From assembly GCF_017744045.1 (NCBI RefSeq), contig NZ_JAGHRD010000006.1: DNA of 64,000 nucleotides; one strand, written 5' to 3'. Position numbers and translations under genes: made by a program. Positions 33,657-43,378 of this stretch are shown in pieces. Source of the stretch: Pelagimonas sp017744045. Lineage in GTDB: Bacteria; Pseudomonadota; Alphaproteobacteria; Rhodobacterales; Rhodobacteraceae. How positions within the stretch are numbered: position 1 is the stretch's first letter; every line of letters begins with the position of its first letter. The notes beneath the pieces were generated by a model. It saw only the letters and a list, made by a program, of their open reading frames with translations, did no database searches and was not told the DNA's origin.

Positions 33657-34526
33657 ATGTCAATTGCAAAAATGATGGGCGTCACGGCGATTGCCGGAAT
33701 TGTGGGCCTCGGCGCTTTTGCCGTGGATTATTCGGTTCAGTGGCATAAGGCGGGTGAGGATTTTGGCACGCCGCAATACATCATGACCCTATATGACAGG
33801 TTTGGCGATAGCGGGGGCACTTTGGGTCTGATTCTGCGCAAATCCGCGATGGTTTTGCCCGCCCTTCCAGATGCACCAATAGGATGGGAGGCCTATGAGT
33901 GGAACGAACCGGTCGATGAGGTCCTGTTCAGCGCACAACAACATGAAACATACGCCAAACATGTCGTGCCAATCCTTGAGCAAATTCCAGAGTTTCAATT
34001 CGGAACAGTTCCGGATGGCGATCTATACGACGCCTATCACAGCGATACGTCCGTCTATTACGAACAAGGCGACAACGGTATTGGGCTTTGGGTCAATGAC
34101 AAAACCAAACCAGTGAACAGTCGCATTTGGCGCACCATACTGACCCAGTTAGATACCAAATTCGAAAAGCTTGAGAGAAAGCAATCCTATGGCCGGTATC
34201 AGAATGTCACCTGGATCGAATTGACTGGACCAGTGGAGCGGGCCTCAAACGCACATTTACCGCATCGGCTGCGCCATTTCGAGGCGCAGATTGGCGAGGT
34301 CGAGCTGTCGCTGACCACCCGTGCCTCAGACAAGATGATCCGCAGCTTTATGGAGCAGGTTGATCTGAACGGCATCCGCCATCTGGCCGGTCAGCCGGTT
34401 GCAGATGCCCCGGCCCAGATGGCCCGTGCTGAACCAAAACCCGCACCCGTTCGCACCGGGTCTAAGCCGCAGGTCACCCGCCTGACCGGTGCCTGTGGGA
34501 ACGGGACATTTTGCGAGGTGGATTGA
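33657..34526 (+). CDS. Unrecognised single-TM protein, paralogue 1 of 3
   Basis: The 289-residue protein has one N-terminal helix (about 7-23) and no known domain. It contains LPDAPIGWEAYEW (about 60) and a C-terminal block ending SDKMIRSFMEQVDLNGIRHL. The same order of elements (N-terminal helix, P-x-A-P-x-G-W, a late R-A-S-D/K-D-x-x-I/V-K block) occurs in the two convergent genes downstream, so the three appear to be diverged copies. The SD is GGAG, 7 nt before the ATG. The bulk of the protein is probably periplasmic. Confidence 0.7.
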   Translation: MSIAKMMGVTAIAGIVGLGAFAVDYSVQWHKAGEDFGTPQYIMTLYDRFGDSGGTLGLILRKSAMVLPALPDAPIGWEAYEWNEPVDEVLFSAQQHETYAKHVVPILEQIPEFQFGTVPDGDLYDAYHSDTSVYYEQGDNGIGLWVNDKTKPVNSRIWRTILTQLDTKFEKLERKQSYGRYQNVTWIELTGPVERASNAHLPHRLRHFEAQIGEVELSLTTRASDKMIRSFMEQVDLNGIRHLAGQPVADAPAQMARAEPKPAPVRTGSKPQVTRLTGACGNGTFCEVD

Positions 34527-34564
34527 GGGACAGGGCCCGCACCCAGGATCAAAACGCCCCAAAC

Positions 34565-34600
34565 AAAAACCAACCCGCGCGCATTGCCGGGTTGGTTTTT
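34565..34600. terminator. Bidirectional terminator between paralogues 1 and 2
   Basis: AAAAACCAACCCG and CGGGTTGGTTTTT form a perfect 13-bp stem around a 10-nt loop, with A and T tracts built into the stem. It serves convergent transcripts. Confidence 0.9.
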
Positions 34601-34634
34601 CTATGTCTGGGAATAGGGCGAAAGCCGACGGCTG

Positions 34635-35402
34635 TTACTTCAGCAAATGCGCTGACATATCCCGATTGACCTGGCGCAGGATCGCCTTAACCGAGTCATC
34701 CGAGGCCCGCGCCACCGCATAGACCCACAATTCGCCGTTGCCTTCCGCCTCGGCATAAATACGTGTGGTACGCTGAGATTTTGCCCCAGACGGATACCAT
34801 TCTTTGACCGGAAGCTTGCGGAACTCCATCCCATTGTATCGCATGAAATGTGGATGGTGGGGTTTGGTATAGCCCCGCCCGAAACTGTCCAGAATAAAGC
34901 TGGGTGTCGGGCCAGAAGAGACTCGCCCACCTTGATGCTTTTCCCGGAAATATTTGATGAAAACCGCGACCTTCTGGTGGCCTTTTTCGTAGATCCACGC
35001 GCCTTTTTCCTGCGGTTTCATTGGGCAACCTTCGGGATCGCCATCCATGATTTCGACCATGGTCGGCGTGCGATTGCGCCCTTTGCAAAAGGCCATTTCC
35101 GGGAACAAAGTCCAAAAATCATCTTCGACATATTCGCGCTTGCTCCACCCGGTTGGCGCGGGCGGATAAATGGCGTCAATCTGGCGGGCGAGGTCCTTTT
35201 TGCTGCCAATCGGAGTGACCGTCGCCATGCGCGGCGCTTGCAGGGCCTGGGTTTCCTTGCCCAGACGCATCTCGACATAGGCAACCGGCCCGGCCGGTCG
35301 GTTCAGCGCATTGGCATAGGCGCGGAACATCATGAAATCGATGCCCAGCGCCATCATCAGCATCACCGGAATGGCAGCGACAACAACAAGAACTTTCCAC
35401 AT
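34635..35402 (-). CDS. Unrecognised single-TM protein, paralogue 2 of 3
   Basis: The 255-residue protein has an N-terminal helix (about 3-22). YPPAPTGWSKREY (about 77-89) matches the APxGW element of its neighbours. It carries two Cys (MAFCKGRN and EGCPMKP) that may form a disulfide. The C-terminus VYAVARASDDSVKAILRQV resembles the late block of paralogues 1 and 3. SD AGGAAAGG. It lies 43 bp downstream of paralogue 3 on the same strand, so the two are probably one operon. Confidence 0.7.
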   Translation of the reverse strand: MWKVLVVVAAIPVMLMMALGIDFMMFRAYANALNRPAGPVAYVEMRLGKETQALQAPRMATVTPIGSKKDLARQIDAIYPPAPTGWSKREYVEDDFWTLFPEMAFCKGRNRTPTMVEIMDGDPEGCPMKPQEKGAWIYEKGHQKVAVFIKYFREKHQGGRVSSGPTPSFILDSFGRGYTKPHHPHFMRYNGMEFRKLPVKEWYPSGAKSQRTTRIYAEAEGNGELWVYAVARASDDSVKAILRQVNRDMSAHLLK

Positions 35403-35445
35403 AACTCAGCCTTTCCTCAGCCCGCCTATCCCTTTCGGGCAGGTC

Positions 35446-36387
35446 TTAATATTCCCGCGACAAACCGTAACGTTCGTTATGGCGCTGCAACTGAGCGCGA
35501 TAGCGCGCGCGATCCTGTGCCGCCCTCTGCATCAGGCGTTTTTCCTTGAGCATAGCCGCCTCGCGCCGCGCCAGAACCGCCTCGGATACGCCCGCCATCA
35601 GTTCGCTATGCGCACCGGGATCAGCGAGCTTGCGGATGCGGGCAAAATCAACCCCGTTCAAGACGCGCTTGATCTCGGCATCCTTGGCACGGGCCAGGGC
35701 GGTGATGCGGATGCTGGACCCGTCGGGCAGGATCATATCTGCCCGGATGGTGCGAAAGCTCTGCGCCTCCCAATCATCCATGATCTCTAAAAAGACCACG
35801 CCGCGAATGCGGGCAAAGCCGATCTCTTTCTTGCTCCAAGCCGTTTGCTTGGCCGCATTTCTGATGGCCGCCTCTTCGATGGTGCGCGCCTTGCGCGGGG
35901 CCTCGATCTGTCGGATGCTCAGGGCAATCCGATCCTTGCCCTTGGCGTAAACATAAGTCTGCTTGGCCTTCTTGCGGTGATAGGTGGCCTTGGAATAACC
36001 GCCCATCAAGTCAGAGAAGGATGCATTGGACGCACCCAGCTCCTCCTGCGCGATACGCTCCAGCTCATCATGGCTGGGGGTCGCGCCCGGGTAATGGCCT
36101 TTGATCAGCTTGGATTGGGTGATGCTCCAGGATTGCCTGTTCCATCCGGCCGGGGCGGCGGGCAGTAGATCGCGCAGATCATTGCCCAGATTCTCCGTGA
36201 CCAGCCGTTTTGACCGCCGTTTTTCGGCGGCAATCCGTCCGCGTTCGGCAAAAGAATTGGCCCAGCCCTTGAGCCCAAATTCAAGAAATCCTTGATTGGC
36301 ATTGATCGCCTGCATGGCGTAATCGGCCATGCCCAAAGAACTGACAATCGAAATAAAACCGCAAAGAATACCTATCGCAATACGCAC
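35446..36387 (-). CDS. Unrecognised single-TM protein, paralogue 3 of 3
   Basis: The roughly 313-residue protein has an N-terminal helix (about 2-20), LLPAAPAGWNRQSW (about 72-85), the late block ITALARAKDAEIKRVLNGVDFARIRKL, and a long basic C-terminal helix rich in Arg and Gln. The GTG at 36387 has GAGG 5 nt upstream and starts right at the helix; a TTG at 36408 is possible. No family recognised. Confidence 0.68.
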   Translation of the reverse strand: MRIAIGILCGFISIVSSLGMADYAMQAINANQGFLEFGLKGWANSFAERGRIAAEKRRSKRLVTENLGNDLRDLLPAAPAGWNRQSWSITQSKLIKGHYPGATPSHDELERIAQEELGASNASFSDLMGGYSKATYHRKKAKQTYVYAKGKDRIALSIRQIEAPRKARTIEEAAIRNAAKQTAWSKKEIGFARIRGVVFLEIMDDWEAQSFRTIRADMILPDGSSIRITALARAKDAEIKRVLNGVDFARIRKLADPGAHSELMAGVSEAVLARREAAMLKEKRLMQRAAQDRARYRAQLQRHNERYGLSREY

Positions 36388-36714
36388 GTTGCCCTCGTGT
36401 GTTTCCAAGCACCTCTAGCCAGACAATCGCGCCACACGAACAATACGCAGGCGACACGCCAGTCCAGCCCAGACCGGATGGCTTGAATGACCTTTTGGAT
36501 AGGTTCTCTCAACCAATGCGGGCAGAAAAAGGGCTGCGACACGGCAATTCTTGTGCAATTTTAGAGAGCTGCCACAAATGCGGCGAATTCATGCTGATTT
36601 CCCCGCAGCGCACCCTTTCCCATCCCGTGTCTCCCCCCTATAAGAACAGCCGGTCCGCACTGGCAGAGTCGCGGACTTATCAGGCTATGGGGCCACTTCA
36701 GGGGCAGGACGCGA
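36388..36714. other. Spacer upstream of mreB, no gene seen
   Basis: This 327-bp divergent spacer must hold the promoters for paralogue 3 and the mre operon. I found no convincing ORF, RNA or symmetric site in it. The mreB ATG has CAGGA nearby. Confidence 0.6.
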
Positions 36715-37761
36715 ATGTTTGGAATTGACGGTATCATGGGCATGTTTTCCTCGGACATGGCCATTGACCTCGGCACGGCGAATACGCTGGTCTATGTAAA
36801 AGGCAAAGGCGTGATCCTGTCAGAACCCTCCGTGGTCGCCTACCACGCCAAAGATGGTCAAAAACGCGTGCTGGCCGTGGGCGAAGACGCCAAGCTGATG
36901 CTTGGCCGTACGCCGGGCAGCATTGAGGCCATCCGCCCGATGCGCGAAGGCGTGATTGCCGATTTCGTCGCCGCCGAAGAGATGATCAAGGAATTCATCC
37001 GCAAGGTGCATCGCCGCTCCTTCCTGTCCAAGCCAAAAATCATTGTTTGCGTGCCTCATGGGGCCACCCCGGTTGAAAAACGCGCGATCCGCCAATCGGT
37101 TCTGTCCGCTGGTGCGCGCCGCGCCGGGCTGATCGCGGAACCGATTGCTGCCGCCATTGGTGCGGGCATGCCGATCACCGACCCGACCGGTAACATGGTT
37201 GTCGATATTGGCGGCGGGACGACCGAGGTTGCGGTTCTGTCGCTGGGCGACATTGTTTATGCGCGCTCGGTACGTGTGGGTGGCGACCGGATGGATGAGG
37301 CCATCATCAACTACCTGCGCCGCCAGCAAAACCTGCTGGTCGGGGAAAGCACGGCTGAACGGATCAAGACCTCGATCGGCACGGCCCGTATGCCCGATGA
37401 CGGGCGTGGCAGCTCGATGCAGATCCGCGGGCGCGACCTGTTGAACGGGGTGCCAAAGGAAACCGAAATCAGCCAGGCCCAGATCGCTGAAGCGCTGAGC
37501 GAGCCAGTTCAGGCCATTTGCGAAGCGGTGATGACCGCGCTAGAAGCAACCCCTCCGGATCTCGCGGCCGATATCGTGGATCGCGGCGTAATGCTGACAG
37601 GCGGCGGCGCGCTGCTGGGCGATCTGGACCTCGCTTTGCGCGAACAGACCGGTCTGGCGGTTTCGATTGCGGATGAAACGCTGAACTGCGTGGCGCTGGG
37701 CACCGGCAAGGCGCTGGAATATGAAAAACAGCTGCGCCACGCGATTGATTACGACAGTTGA
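36715..37761 (+). CDS. mreB: Rod shape-determining actin MreB
   Basis: The 348-residue bacterial actin has MAIDLGTANTLVYVKGKG (phosphate 1 loop), VVDIGGGTTEVAVLSLG (phosphate 2) and LTGGGALLGDLD (adenosine motif). It forms membrane filaments that guide lateral wall synthesis. First gene of mreBCD-mrdA-rodA. Confidence 0.97.
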   Translation: MFGIDGIMGMFSSDMAIDLGTANTLVYVKGKGVILSEPSVVAYHAKDGQKRVLAVGEDAKLMLGRTPGSIEAIRPMREGVIADFVAAEEMIKEFIRKVHRRSFLSKPKIIVCVPHGATPVEKRAIRQSVLSAGARRAGLIAEPIAAAIGAGMPITDPTGNMVVDIGGGTTEVAVLSLGDIVYARSVRVGGDRMDEAIINYLRRQQNLLVGESTAERIKTSIGTARMPDDGRGSSMQIRGRDLLNGVPKETEISQAQIAEALSEPVQAICEAVMTALEATPPDLAADIVDRGVMLTGGGALLGDLDLALREQTGLAVSIADETLNCVALGTGKALEYEKQLRHAIDYDS

Positions 37762-37888
37762 TCGACGCCCGCTGATCTGGATGCCCCAAATTCCGTGCAC
37801 GGAATTTGCAAGAATTTTCGAAAATTCTTGTTCCGCAACACGATAGGTCGCACAAAGATCACAGCTTTGATCAGGAAACGGAGGCGTT

Positions 37889-38812
37889 TTGGCGCAGGAT
37901 CGCTCCAACAGCGAAGATTTCACCCGCCCGCTCAGGCGGCTCTTGCTGGCGGTCGTGACCCTGTGCCTGGTGTTGCTGTTCCTTGTCTGGCGCATTGACT
38001 CTCCGCGTGTGGAACGGTTTCGCGCCCAGGTCGTGGATACGGTGGTCCCCAACATGGATTGGGCCATGGCCCCGGTCACGGCAACAGCGCAACTGTTCCG
38101 GGATTTTCAAAGTTATCAAAGCATTCACGAGCAAAACCAGGAATTGCGCCGTGAATTGCGCCAGATGACCGCATGGAAAGAGGCGGCGCTGCAATTGGAA
38201 CAGGAAAACGCCCGGCTGCGCGACCTGAACAATGTCCGTCTTGATCCGCGTCTGACCTTTATCACAGGGGTGGTTCTGGCCGATTCCGGCTCGCCGTTTC
38301 GCCAGTCAGTTCTGATCAATGTCGGCTCTCGCGATGGGATTGTTGACGGATGGGCAACAATGGATGGGATCGGCCTTGTGGGGCGCATCGCCGGGGTTGG
38401 GGCCAATACCAGCCGGGTCATCCTGCTGACCGATACCAGTTCGCGCATTCCGGTTGAGATTCAACCCTCGGGTCAGCGTGCCCTTGTCGCCGGAGACAAC
38501 ACCGCCGCGCCCCCGATTGATTTCCTGGAAAACCCAGACCAGGTCCGTCCGGGTGATCGCATTGTCACCACCGGGGACGGCGATGTCTTTCCCCCCGGCC
38601 TGCTGGTTGGTCAGGTTGCGCAAGATCCCGGCGGGCGCCTGCGCGCGCGTCTGGCCGCCGATTATGAACGGTTGGAGTTCCTGCGGGTGCTGCGCGATCA
38701 CGGTGCGCGGCGCGTGACGGTGCCCAGCGGGTTGATCCTGCCCGAAAACCTGCCGGATTCCGAAGCCCCCGCCCCGGCCCTGCCCGGCAGCGAAGGGGAA
38801 GGCGATGGCTGA
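37889..38812 (+). CDS. mreC: Rod shape-determining protein MreC
   Basis: The 307-residue protein has an N-terminal membrane helix (about 17-36), a periplasmic coiled coil (about 65-110) and the MreC beta domain (GVVLADSGSPFRQSVLINVG, then LTDTSSRIPVEI). The start is TTG at 37889 with GGAG 5 nt upstream. The proline-rich tail overlaps mreD by 8 bp. Confidence 0.94.
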   Translation: MAQDRSNSEDFTRPLRRLLLAVVTLCLVLLFLVWRIDSPRVERFRAQVVDTVVPNMDWAMAPVTATAQLFRDFQSYQSIHEQNQELRRELRQMTAWKEAALQLEQENARLRDLNNVRLDPRLTFITGVVLADSGSPFRQSVLINVGSRDGIVDGWATMDGIGLVGRIAGVGANTSRVILLTDTSSRIPVEIQPSGQRALVAGDNTAAPPIDFLENPDQVRPGDRIVTTGDGDVFPPGLLVGQVAQDPGGRLRARLAADYERLEFLRVLRDHGARRVTVPSGLILPENLPDSEAPAPALPGSEGEGDG

Positions 38813-39344
38813 GCTGAACCCGGTCAAACTATGGCTCATGCGCCTGTCCTATCTTGGTTTTGCTTTGCTGATCTTGTTTGCGCATCTTCTTCCGCTTGAG
38901 ATCAATCCCCGCCCCTTTGGTGGGCCCGATGCGCTTGTGGCGCTGACCTTTGCCTGGGCTCTGCGCCGCCCGCAATATGTGCCCATGTTGCTGGTCGCCT
39001 TTGTTCTATTGCTGGCTGATATGCTGCTGCAACGCCCACCGGGATTGTGGGCCGGGTTGATATTGCTGGGCACTGAATGGCTGAAATCCCGCGACCGGGC
39101 CCTGCGCGAAAACACATTTTTCGCCGAATGGGTCACGGTGGCCTCAGTGCTTTTGCTGGCCCTTGTGACCTATCGCGCGATTCTTGGCCTATTGCTGGTC
39201 TCGCCGGGTGCGCTATCTCTGTCTTTCATGCAATATGGCACCACAATGGCCATTTACCCCTTGATTGCCGGGCTGAGCTATATGGTATTTGGCTCGGCCA
39301 AAGGGAAGAAAGACGACCTAGACCAGATGAGGCACCGCACATGA
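38805..39344 (+). CDS. mreD: Rod shape-determining protein MreD
   Basis: The 179-residue membrane protein has about five helices (HLLPLEINPRPFGGPD after helix 1). Its position between mreC and the PBP2 gene, with overlaps on both sides (8 bp and 4 bp), supports MreD. Confidence 0.92.
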   Translation: MAELNPVKLWLMRLSYLGFALLILFAHLLPLEINPRPFGGPDALVALTFAWALRRPQYVPMLLVAFVLLLADMLLQRPPGLWAGLILLGTEWLKSRDRALRENTFFAEWVTVASVLLLALVTYRAILGLLLVSPGALSLSFMQYGTTMAIYPLIAGLSYMVFGSAKGKKDDLDQMRHRT

Positions 39345-41260
39345 GGCGCACATCCCGCGAAACCGAGCTTAGCGCCCGTCGGATCACCCGGCGCGGGCTG
39401 CTTTTGGGGGGCGCGCAGCTGGGTTTTGCCAGCGTGCTGGGCGCGCGGATGCGCTATATGCAGGTCGAGCAGGCCGATGAATTCCGCCTGCTGGCCGAGG
39501 AAAACCGCATCTCCATCCGTTTTATCCCACCAACCCGGGGGCGGATCTTTGACCGCAATGGCCGGGTGATCGCCGAGAATGAGCCGACCTATCGCATCAT
39601 TCTTGTCCCCGAAGATGCCGAAGACGTTCAGGATGTCATCGCGCGGGTCTCGCAACTGGTTGAGTTGGAAGAGGGCGATTTGAACCGCGCCCTGGCCAGC
39701 ATCAACCCACGCCGCCCCTTTGACCCTGTGACAATTGCCGACCGCGTCAGCTGGGCCGATATCAGCCGCGTCGCCGCCAATGCCCCCGCCCTGCCCGGCA
39801 TCTCGACAGAGGTGGGCCAGTCGCGCGTCTATCCGCAATCCGAACTTTATGCCCATGTGGCCGGCTATGTGGCCCGTGTCACCGACCGCAATCTGTCACG
39901 CTACGAGGACCCGCCAGCGGTTCTGAAATTGCCCGGCTTCCAACATGGGCAAGTCGGAATCGAGTCAAAGTATGAGAACCTCTTGCGCGGGAAGGCCGGC
40001 ATCAAACGGGTCGAGGTCAACGCCGCCAACCGCGTCATGCGCGAGTTGGACCGGCGCGAAGGCGAGACCGGTGCCGATCTGCAATTGACGGTGGACACCG
40101 ACCTACAAGACTACATTTTGGCCCGCCTAGGAGAGGAATCCGCCTCAGTCGTGGTGATGGATCTGGAAAATGGCGACCTCAAAGCGATTGCCTCAGCCCC
40201 TTCTTATGATCCCAACAAGTTTGTCCATGGCATTTCCAACCCAGATTATGCGCCGTTGCGCGACAACGATCACCGGCCCTTGGCGTCAAAAACCGTACAG
40301 GATGCCTATCCGCCCGGGTCGACCTTTAAGATGGTCACGGCACTGGCTGGATTGGACGCGGGACTGATTTCGCCCGAGGATACCGTCTATTGCCCCGGCC
40401 ATATGGAGGTCGGCGGGCGCAAGTTCCATTGCTGGAAACGTTCGGGCCATGGCAATATGAACCTAGAACAAAGCCTGCGCCATTCCTGCGACGTCTATTA
40501 CTATGACCTGGCGCTCAAGGTCGGGATTGAACGCATTGCCGCCATGGCGCGACGTTTGGGTCTGGGCGAAACTCATGGTGTGCCCATGTCTGCCGTCACC
40601 AGTGGTCTGGTCCCGGACAAGGCCTGGAAACTGCGCAAGCACAAGCAGGAATGGGTGATCGGCGACAGCGTCAACGCTTCGATCGGGCAAGGCTTTGTGC
40701 TGACCTCGCCGATGCAATTGGCGGTGATGATGGCGCGGATTGCGACGGGGCGTGATATCTCGCCCCGCTTGGTCAAACGGATCGGCGATGTGGACACCCC
40801 ATCGCGCGGCGGCACCGATCTGGGGCTGAACCCCAACCATCTGCGCATGATCCACCGCGCCATGTATTCGGTCAGCAACAATCGCCGCGGCACCGCCTAT
40901 GGCTCGCGCATCATCGCCGACGGGATGCGCATGGCGGGCAAGACCGGCACCGCGCAGGTATCCTCAACCGTGGTCGATAACTCGGCAGTGCCTTGGGAAA
41001 AGCGCGACCATGCGCTGTTTGTGAATTTTGCCCCCTGGGACAATCCCAAGATCGCCGTGTCGGTGGTGGTGGAACATGGCGGCGGTGGTTCGGTCGCGGC
41101 CGCCCCGATTGCCCGGGATGTCACTTTGCAGGCTCTGTATGGCGGTGATCCACCACTGGATGCCTATCCGAAGAAGGACCGCGCCCGCGTGAAGGCGCTT
41201 CAGGCGCGACTGTCAAAGGAGCGTGAGGAACGCCAAGCACTGCGGAGCAACCGCGCGTGA
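39341..41260 (+). CDS. mrdA: Penicillin-binding protein 2 (elongasome transpeptidase)
   Basis: The 639-residue class B PBP has an N-terminal membrane anchor (about 20-38), a PBP dimer domain with PPTRGRIFDRNGRVIAEN, and a transpeptidase domain with the motifs STFK (PPGSTFKMV), SCD (HSCDVYYY) and KTGT (GKTGTAQVSS). It cross-links lateral-wall peptidoglycan with RodA. ATGA overlap with mreD; GTGA overlap with rodA. Confidence 0.96.
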   Translation: MRRTSRETELSARRITRRGLLLGGAQLGFASVLGARMRYMQVEQADEFRLLAEENRISIRFIPPTRGRIFDRNGRVIAENEPTYRIILVPEDAEDVQDVIARVSQLVELEEGDLNRALASINPRRPFDPVTIADRVSWADISRVAANAPALPGISTEVGQSRVYPQSELYAHVAGYVARVTDRNLSRYEDPPAVLKLPGFQHGQVGIESKYENLLRGKAGIKRVEVNAANRVMRELDRREGETGADLQLTVDTDLQDYILARLGEESASVVVMDLENGDLKAIASAPSYDPNKFVHGISNPDYAPLRDNDHRPLASKTVQDAYPPGSTFKMVTALAGLDAGLISPEDTVYCPGHMEVGGRKFHCWKRSGHGNMNLEQSLRHSCDVYYYDLALKVGIERIAAMARRLGLGETHGVPMSAVTSGLVPDKAWKLRKHKQEWVIGDSVNASIGQGFVLTSPMQLAVMMARIATGRDISPRLVKRIGDVDTPSRGGTDLGLNPNHLRMIHRAMYSVSNNRRGTAYGSRIIADGMRMAGKTGTAQVSSTVVDNSAVPWEKRDHALFVNFAPWDNPKIAVSVVVEHGGGGSVAAAPIARDVTLQALYGGDPPLDAYPKKDRARVKALQARLSKEREERQALRSNRA

Positions 41261-42396
41261 CCTTTCTTGAACATAATATCAAGAGCGTCCCCACCGGCTG
41301 GCGCAAGATCTTGCACCTGAATTGGGCGCTGATCGTGTTGCTGGCGGCGGTTGCCTCTGTCGGGTTTCTGATGCTGTATTCGGTGGCGGGCGGGTCGTTC
41401 ACGCCCTGGGCCGAACCGCAAATGAAACGCTTTGCCCTTGGTCTCGCGGGCATGTTCATTGTCGCGATGATCCCGATCTGGTTTTGGCGCAATATGGCGA
41501 TTGTTGCCTATATTGTCGGCTTGATCCTGCTGGTCATGGTCGAGCTTTTTGGCGAGGTTGGCATGGGCGCGCAACGCTGGATCAATCTTGGTTTTATGCG
41601 TTTGCAACCCTCAGAGGTGATGAAAATCGCCATGGTCATGGTGCTGGCCGCCTATTACGACTGGCTGCCGCTCAACCGAACCTCGCGACCGACCTGGGTT
41701 CTCCTGCCAATCGTGCTGATTGTCCTGCCAACCATTTTGGTTCTTGGCCAGCCTGACCTTGGGACGGCCCTGCTGCTATTGGTGTCCGGTGGATTGATGA
41801 TGTTTCTCGCCGGGGTGCATTGGCTTTATTTTGCGACCGTTGCCACGGCTGGGGCCGGAACGATCTGGGCGGTTTTCCAAAGCCGCGCCACGGATTGGCA
41901 ATTGCTTCAGGACTACCAGTATCGCCGCATTGATACCTTCCTGGACCCAAGCACCGACCCACTCGGCGCGGGGTATCACATCACCCAGGCCAAGATCGCC
42001 ATGGGCTCGGGCGGCTGGACCGGGCGCGGCTTTATGCAAGGAACCCAGTCGCGGCTGAACTTTCTGCCTGAGAAACAAACCGACTTTATCTTCAACACCC
42101 TGGCCGAAGAGTTCGGCTTTGTTGGCGGGTTCTCATTGCTTGTGCTTTACATGCTGATCCTGTTTTTCTGCACGGTCTCGGCCCTACAAAACAAAGATCG
42201 CTTTTCCTCGCTGCTGATCCTCGGGATCGGCCTGACCTTTTTCCTGTTCTTTGCGGTCAATATGTCGATGGTGATGGGGCTGGCCCCGGTTGTCGGCGTT
42301 CCCCTGCCCCTGGTCAGCTTTGGCGGATCGGCGATGCTGATCCTGATGCTGGGCTTTGGCTTGGTGCAAAGTGCGCATGTCCACAGACCTAGATAA
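41257..42396 (+). CDS. rodA: RodA, SEDS glycosyltransferase
   Basis: The 379-residue SEDS protein has about ten helices. The family features are GAQRWINLGFMRLQPSEVMKI, then GQPDLGTALLL and LPEKQTDFIFNTLAEEFGF. It polymerises lipid II for elongation. GTG start overlapping mrdA by 4 bp. Confidence 0.96.
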   Translation: MTFLEHNIKSVPTGWRKILHLNWALIVLLAAVASVGFLMLYSVAGGSFTPWAEPQMKRFALGLAGMFIVAMIPIWFWRNMAIVAYIVGLILLVMVELFGEVGMGAQRWINLGFMRLQPSEVMKIAMVMVLAAYYDWLPLNRTSRPTWVLLPIVLIVLPTILVLGQPDLGTALLLLVSGGLMMFLAGVHWLYFATVATAGAGTIWAVFQSRATDWQLLQDYQYRRIDTFLDPSTDPLGAGYHITQAKIAMGSGGWTGRGFMQGTQSRLNFLPEKQTDFIFNTLAEEFGFVGGFSLLVLYMLILFFCTVSALQNKDRFSSLLILGIGLTFFLFFAVNMSMVMGLAPVVGVPLPLVSFGGSAMLILMLGFGLVQSAHVHRPR

Positions 42397-42409
42397 CTGG
42401 CCCCAAAAA

Positions 42410-43345
42410 ATGACGACCCATATCCTGTTTGCCGCCAAATCCGAACGTTGGCCGGAATACGAAGCCCCCTTGCGCGCGGCCCTAGACGCGGAAGGTGTGG
42501 ATTATGTCCTGTCCTGTGAGATGGACGCGGAGCTGGTGGATTACATCATCTATGCGCCCAATTCCGGGCTCAGCGATTTTTCGGTCTTTCCCCGCCTCAA
42601 GGCAGTGATGAATCTCTGGGCCGGGGTTGAGGATGTGGTTGGCAATAAAACCCTGACTGTGCCGCTGACCCGTATGGTCGACGAAGAGGGCCTGACACAG
42701 GGCATGGTGGAATGGGTCTCCGGCCATGTGATGCGCCACCATCTGGGGATGGATGCGCATATTGTGAACCCGGACCGGATCTGGGATGACACACCGCCCC
42801 CCTTGGCCAAGGATCGCAAGGTGACTGTGCTGGGGCTTGGCGCGCTTGGCACTGCCTGCGCCGGGATGCTGGCCCAGATTGGCTTTGCCGTGACCGGGTG
42901 GAGTCGATCCGCCAAGAAGATTGCAGATGTGACCTGCGAACATGGTGACGAGGGATTGGCGCGCGCGCTGAGCGGGGCCGAGATTGTCGTGCTGCTGCTG
43001 CCCAACACGCCGGCGACCGAGGATGTGATCAACGCAGAGCGCCTGGCGCTGATGGCCAAGGGCAGTGTGATCATCAACCCAGGGCGCGGGCCTTTGATCG
43101 ATGATGCGGCGCTGCTGGCGGCGTTGGACAGCGGCCAGATCGGTCATGCGACTTTGGATGTTTTCCGTGTCGAACCGCTGCCTGTGGATCACCCGTTTTG
43201 GGCCCATCCCAAGGTCACCGTGACCCCGCATATCGCCTCGACCACCCGGCCTGACAGTGCCGCACGGGTGATAGCGCATAACATTCGTCGCGCCGAGACC
43301 GGCGCGCCGCTGTTGCATCTTGTTGACCGCAGCGCAGGGTATTAA
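42410..43345 (+). CDS. ghrA: Glyoxylate/hydroxypyruvate reductase A-like D-2-hydroxyacid dehydrogenase
   Basis: The 311-residue NAD(P)-dependent enzyme has GLGALGTACAGMLAQIGFAV (Rossmann), LLLPNTPATEDVIN, the catalytic Arg/Glu region NPGRGPLIDDAAL and the active His in VTPHIASTTRPDSAA. The N-terminal TTHILFAAKSERW matches GhrA-type proteins. It begins 13 bp after rodA and may be cotranscribed. Substrate glyoxylate or hydroxypyruvate by family. Confidence 0.85.
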   Translation: MTTHILFAAKSERWPEYEAPLRAALDAEGVDYVLSCEMDAELVDYIIYAPNSGLSDFSVFPRLKAVMNLWAGVEDVVGNKTLTVPLTRMVDEEGLTQGMVEWVSGHVMRHHLGMDAHIVNPDRIWDDTPPPLAKDRKVTVLGLGALGTACAGMLAQIGFAVTGWSRSAKKIADVTCEHGDEGLARALSGAEIVVLLLPNTPATEDVINAERLALMAKGSVIINPGRGPLIDDAALLAALDSGQIGHATLDVFRVEPLPVDHPFWAHPKVTVTPHIASTTRPDSAARVIAHNIRRAETGAPLLHLVDRSAGY

Positions 43346-43378
43346 GCCCTAGCCAACCCTAGCCGCAAGGATTCGACC

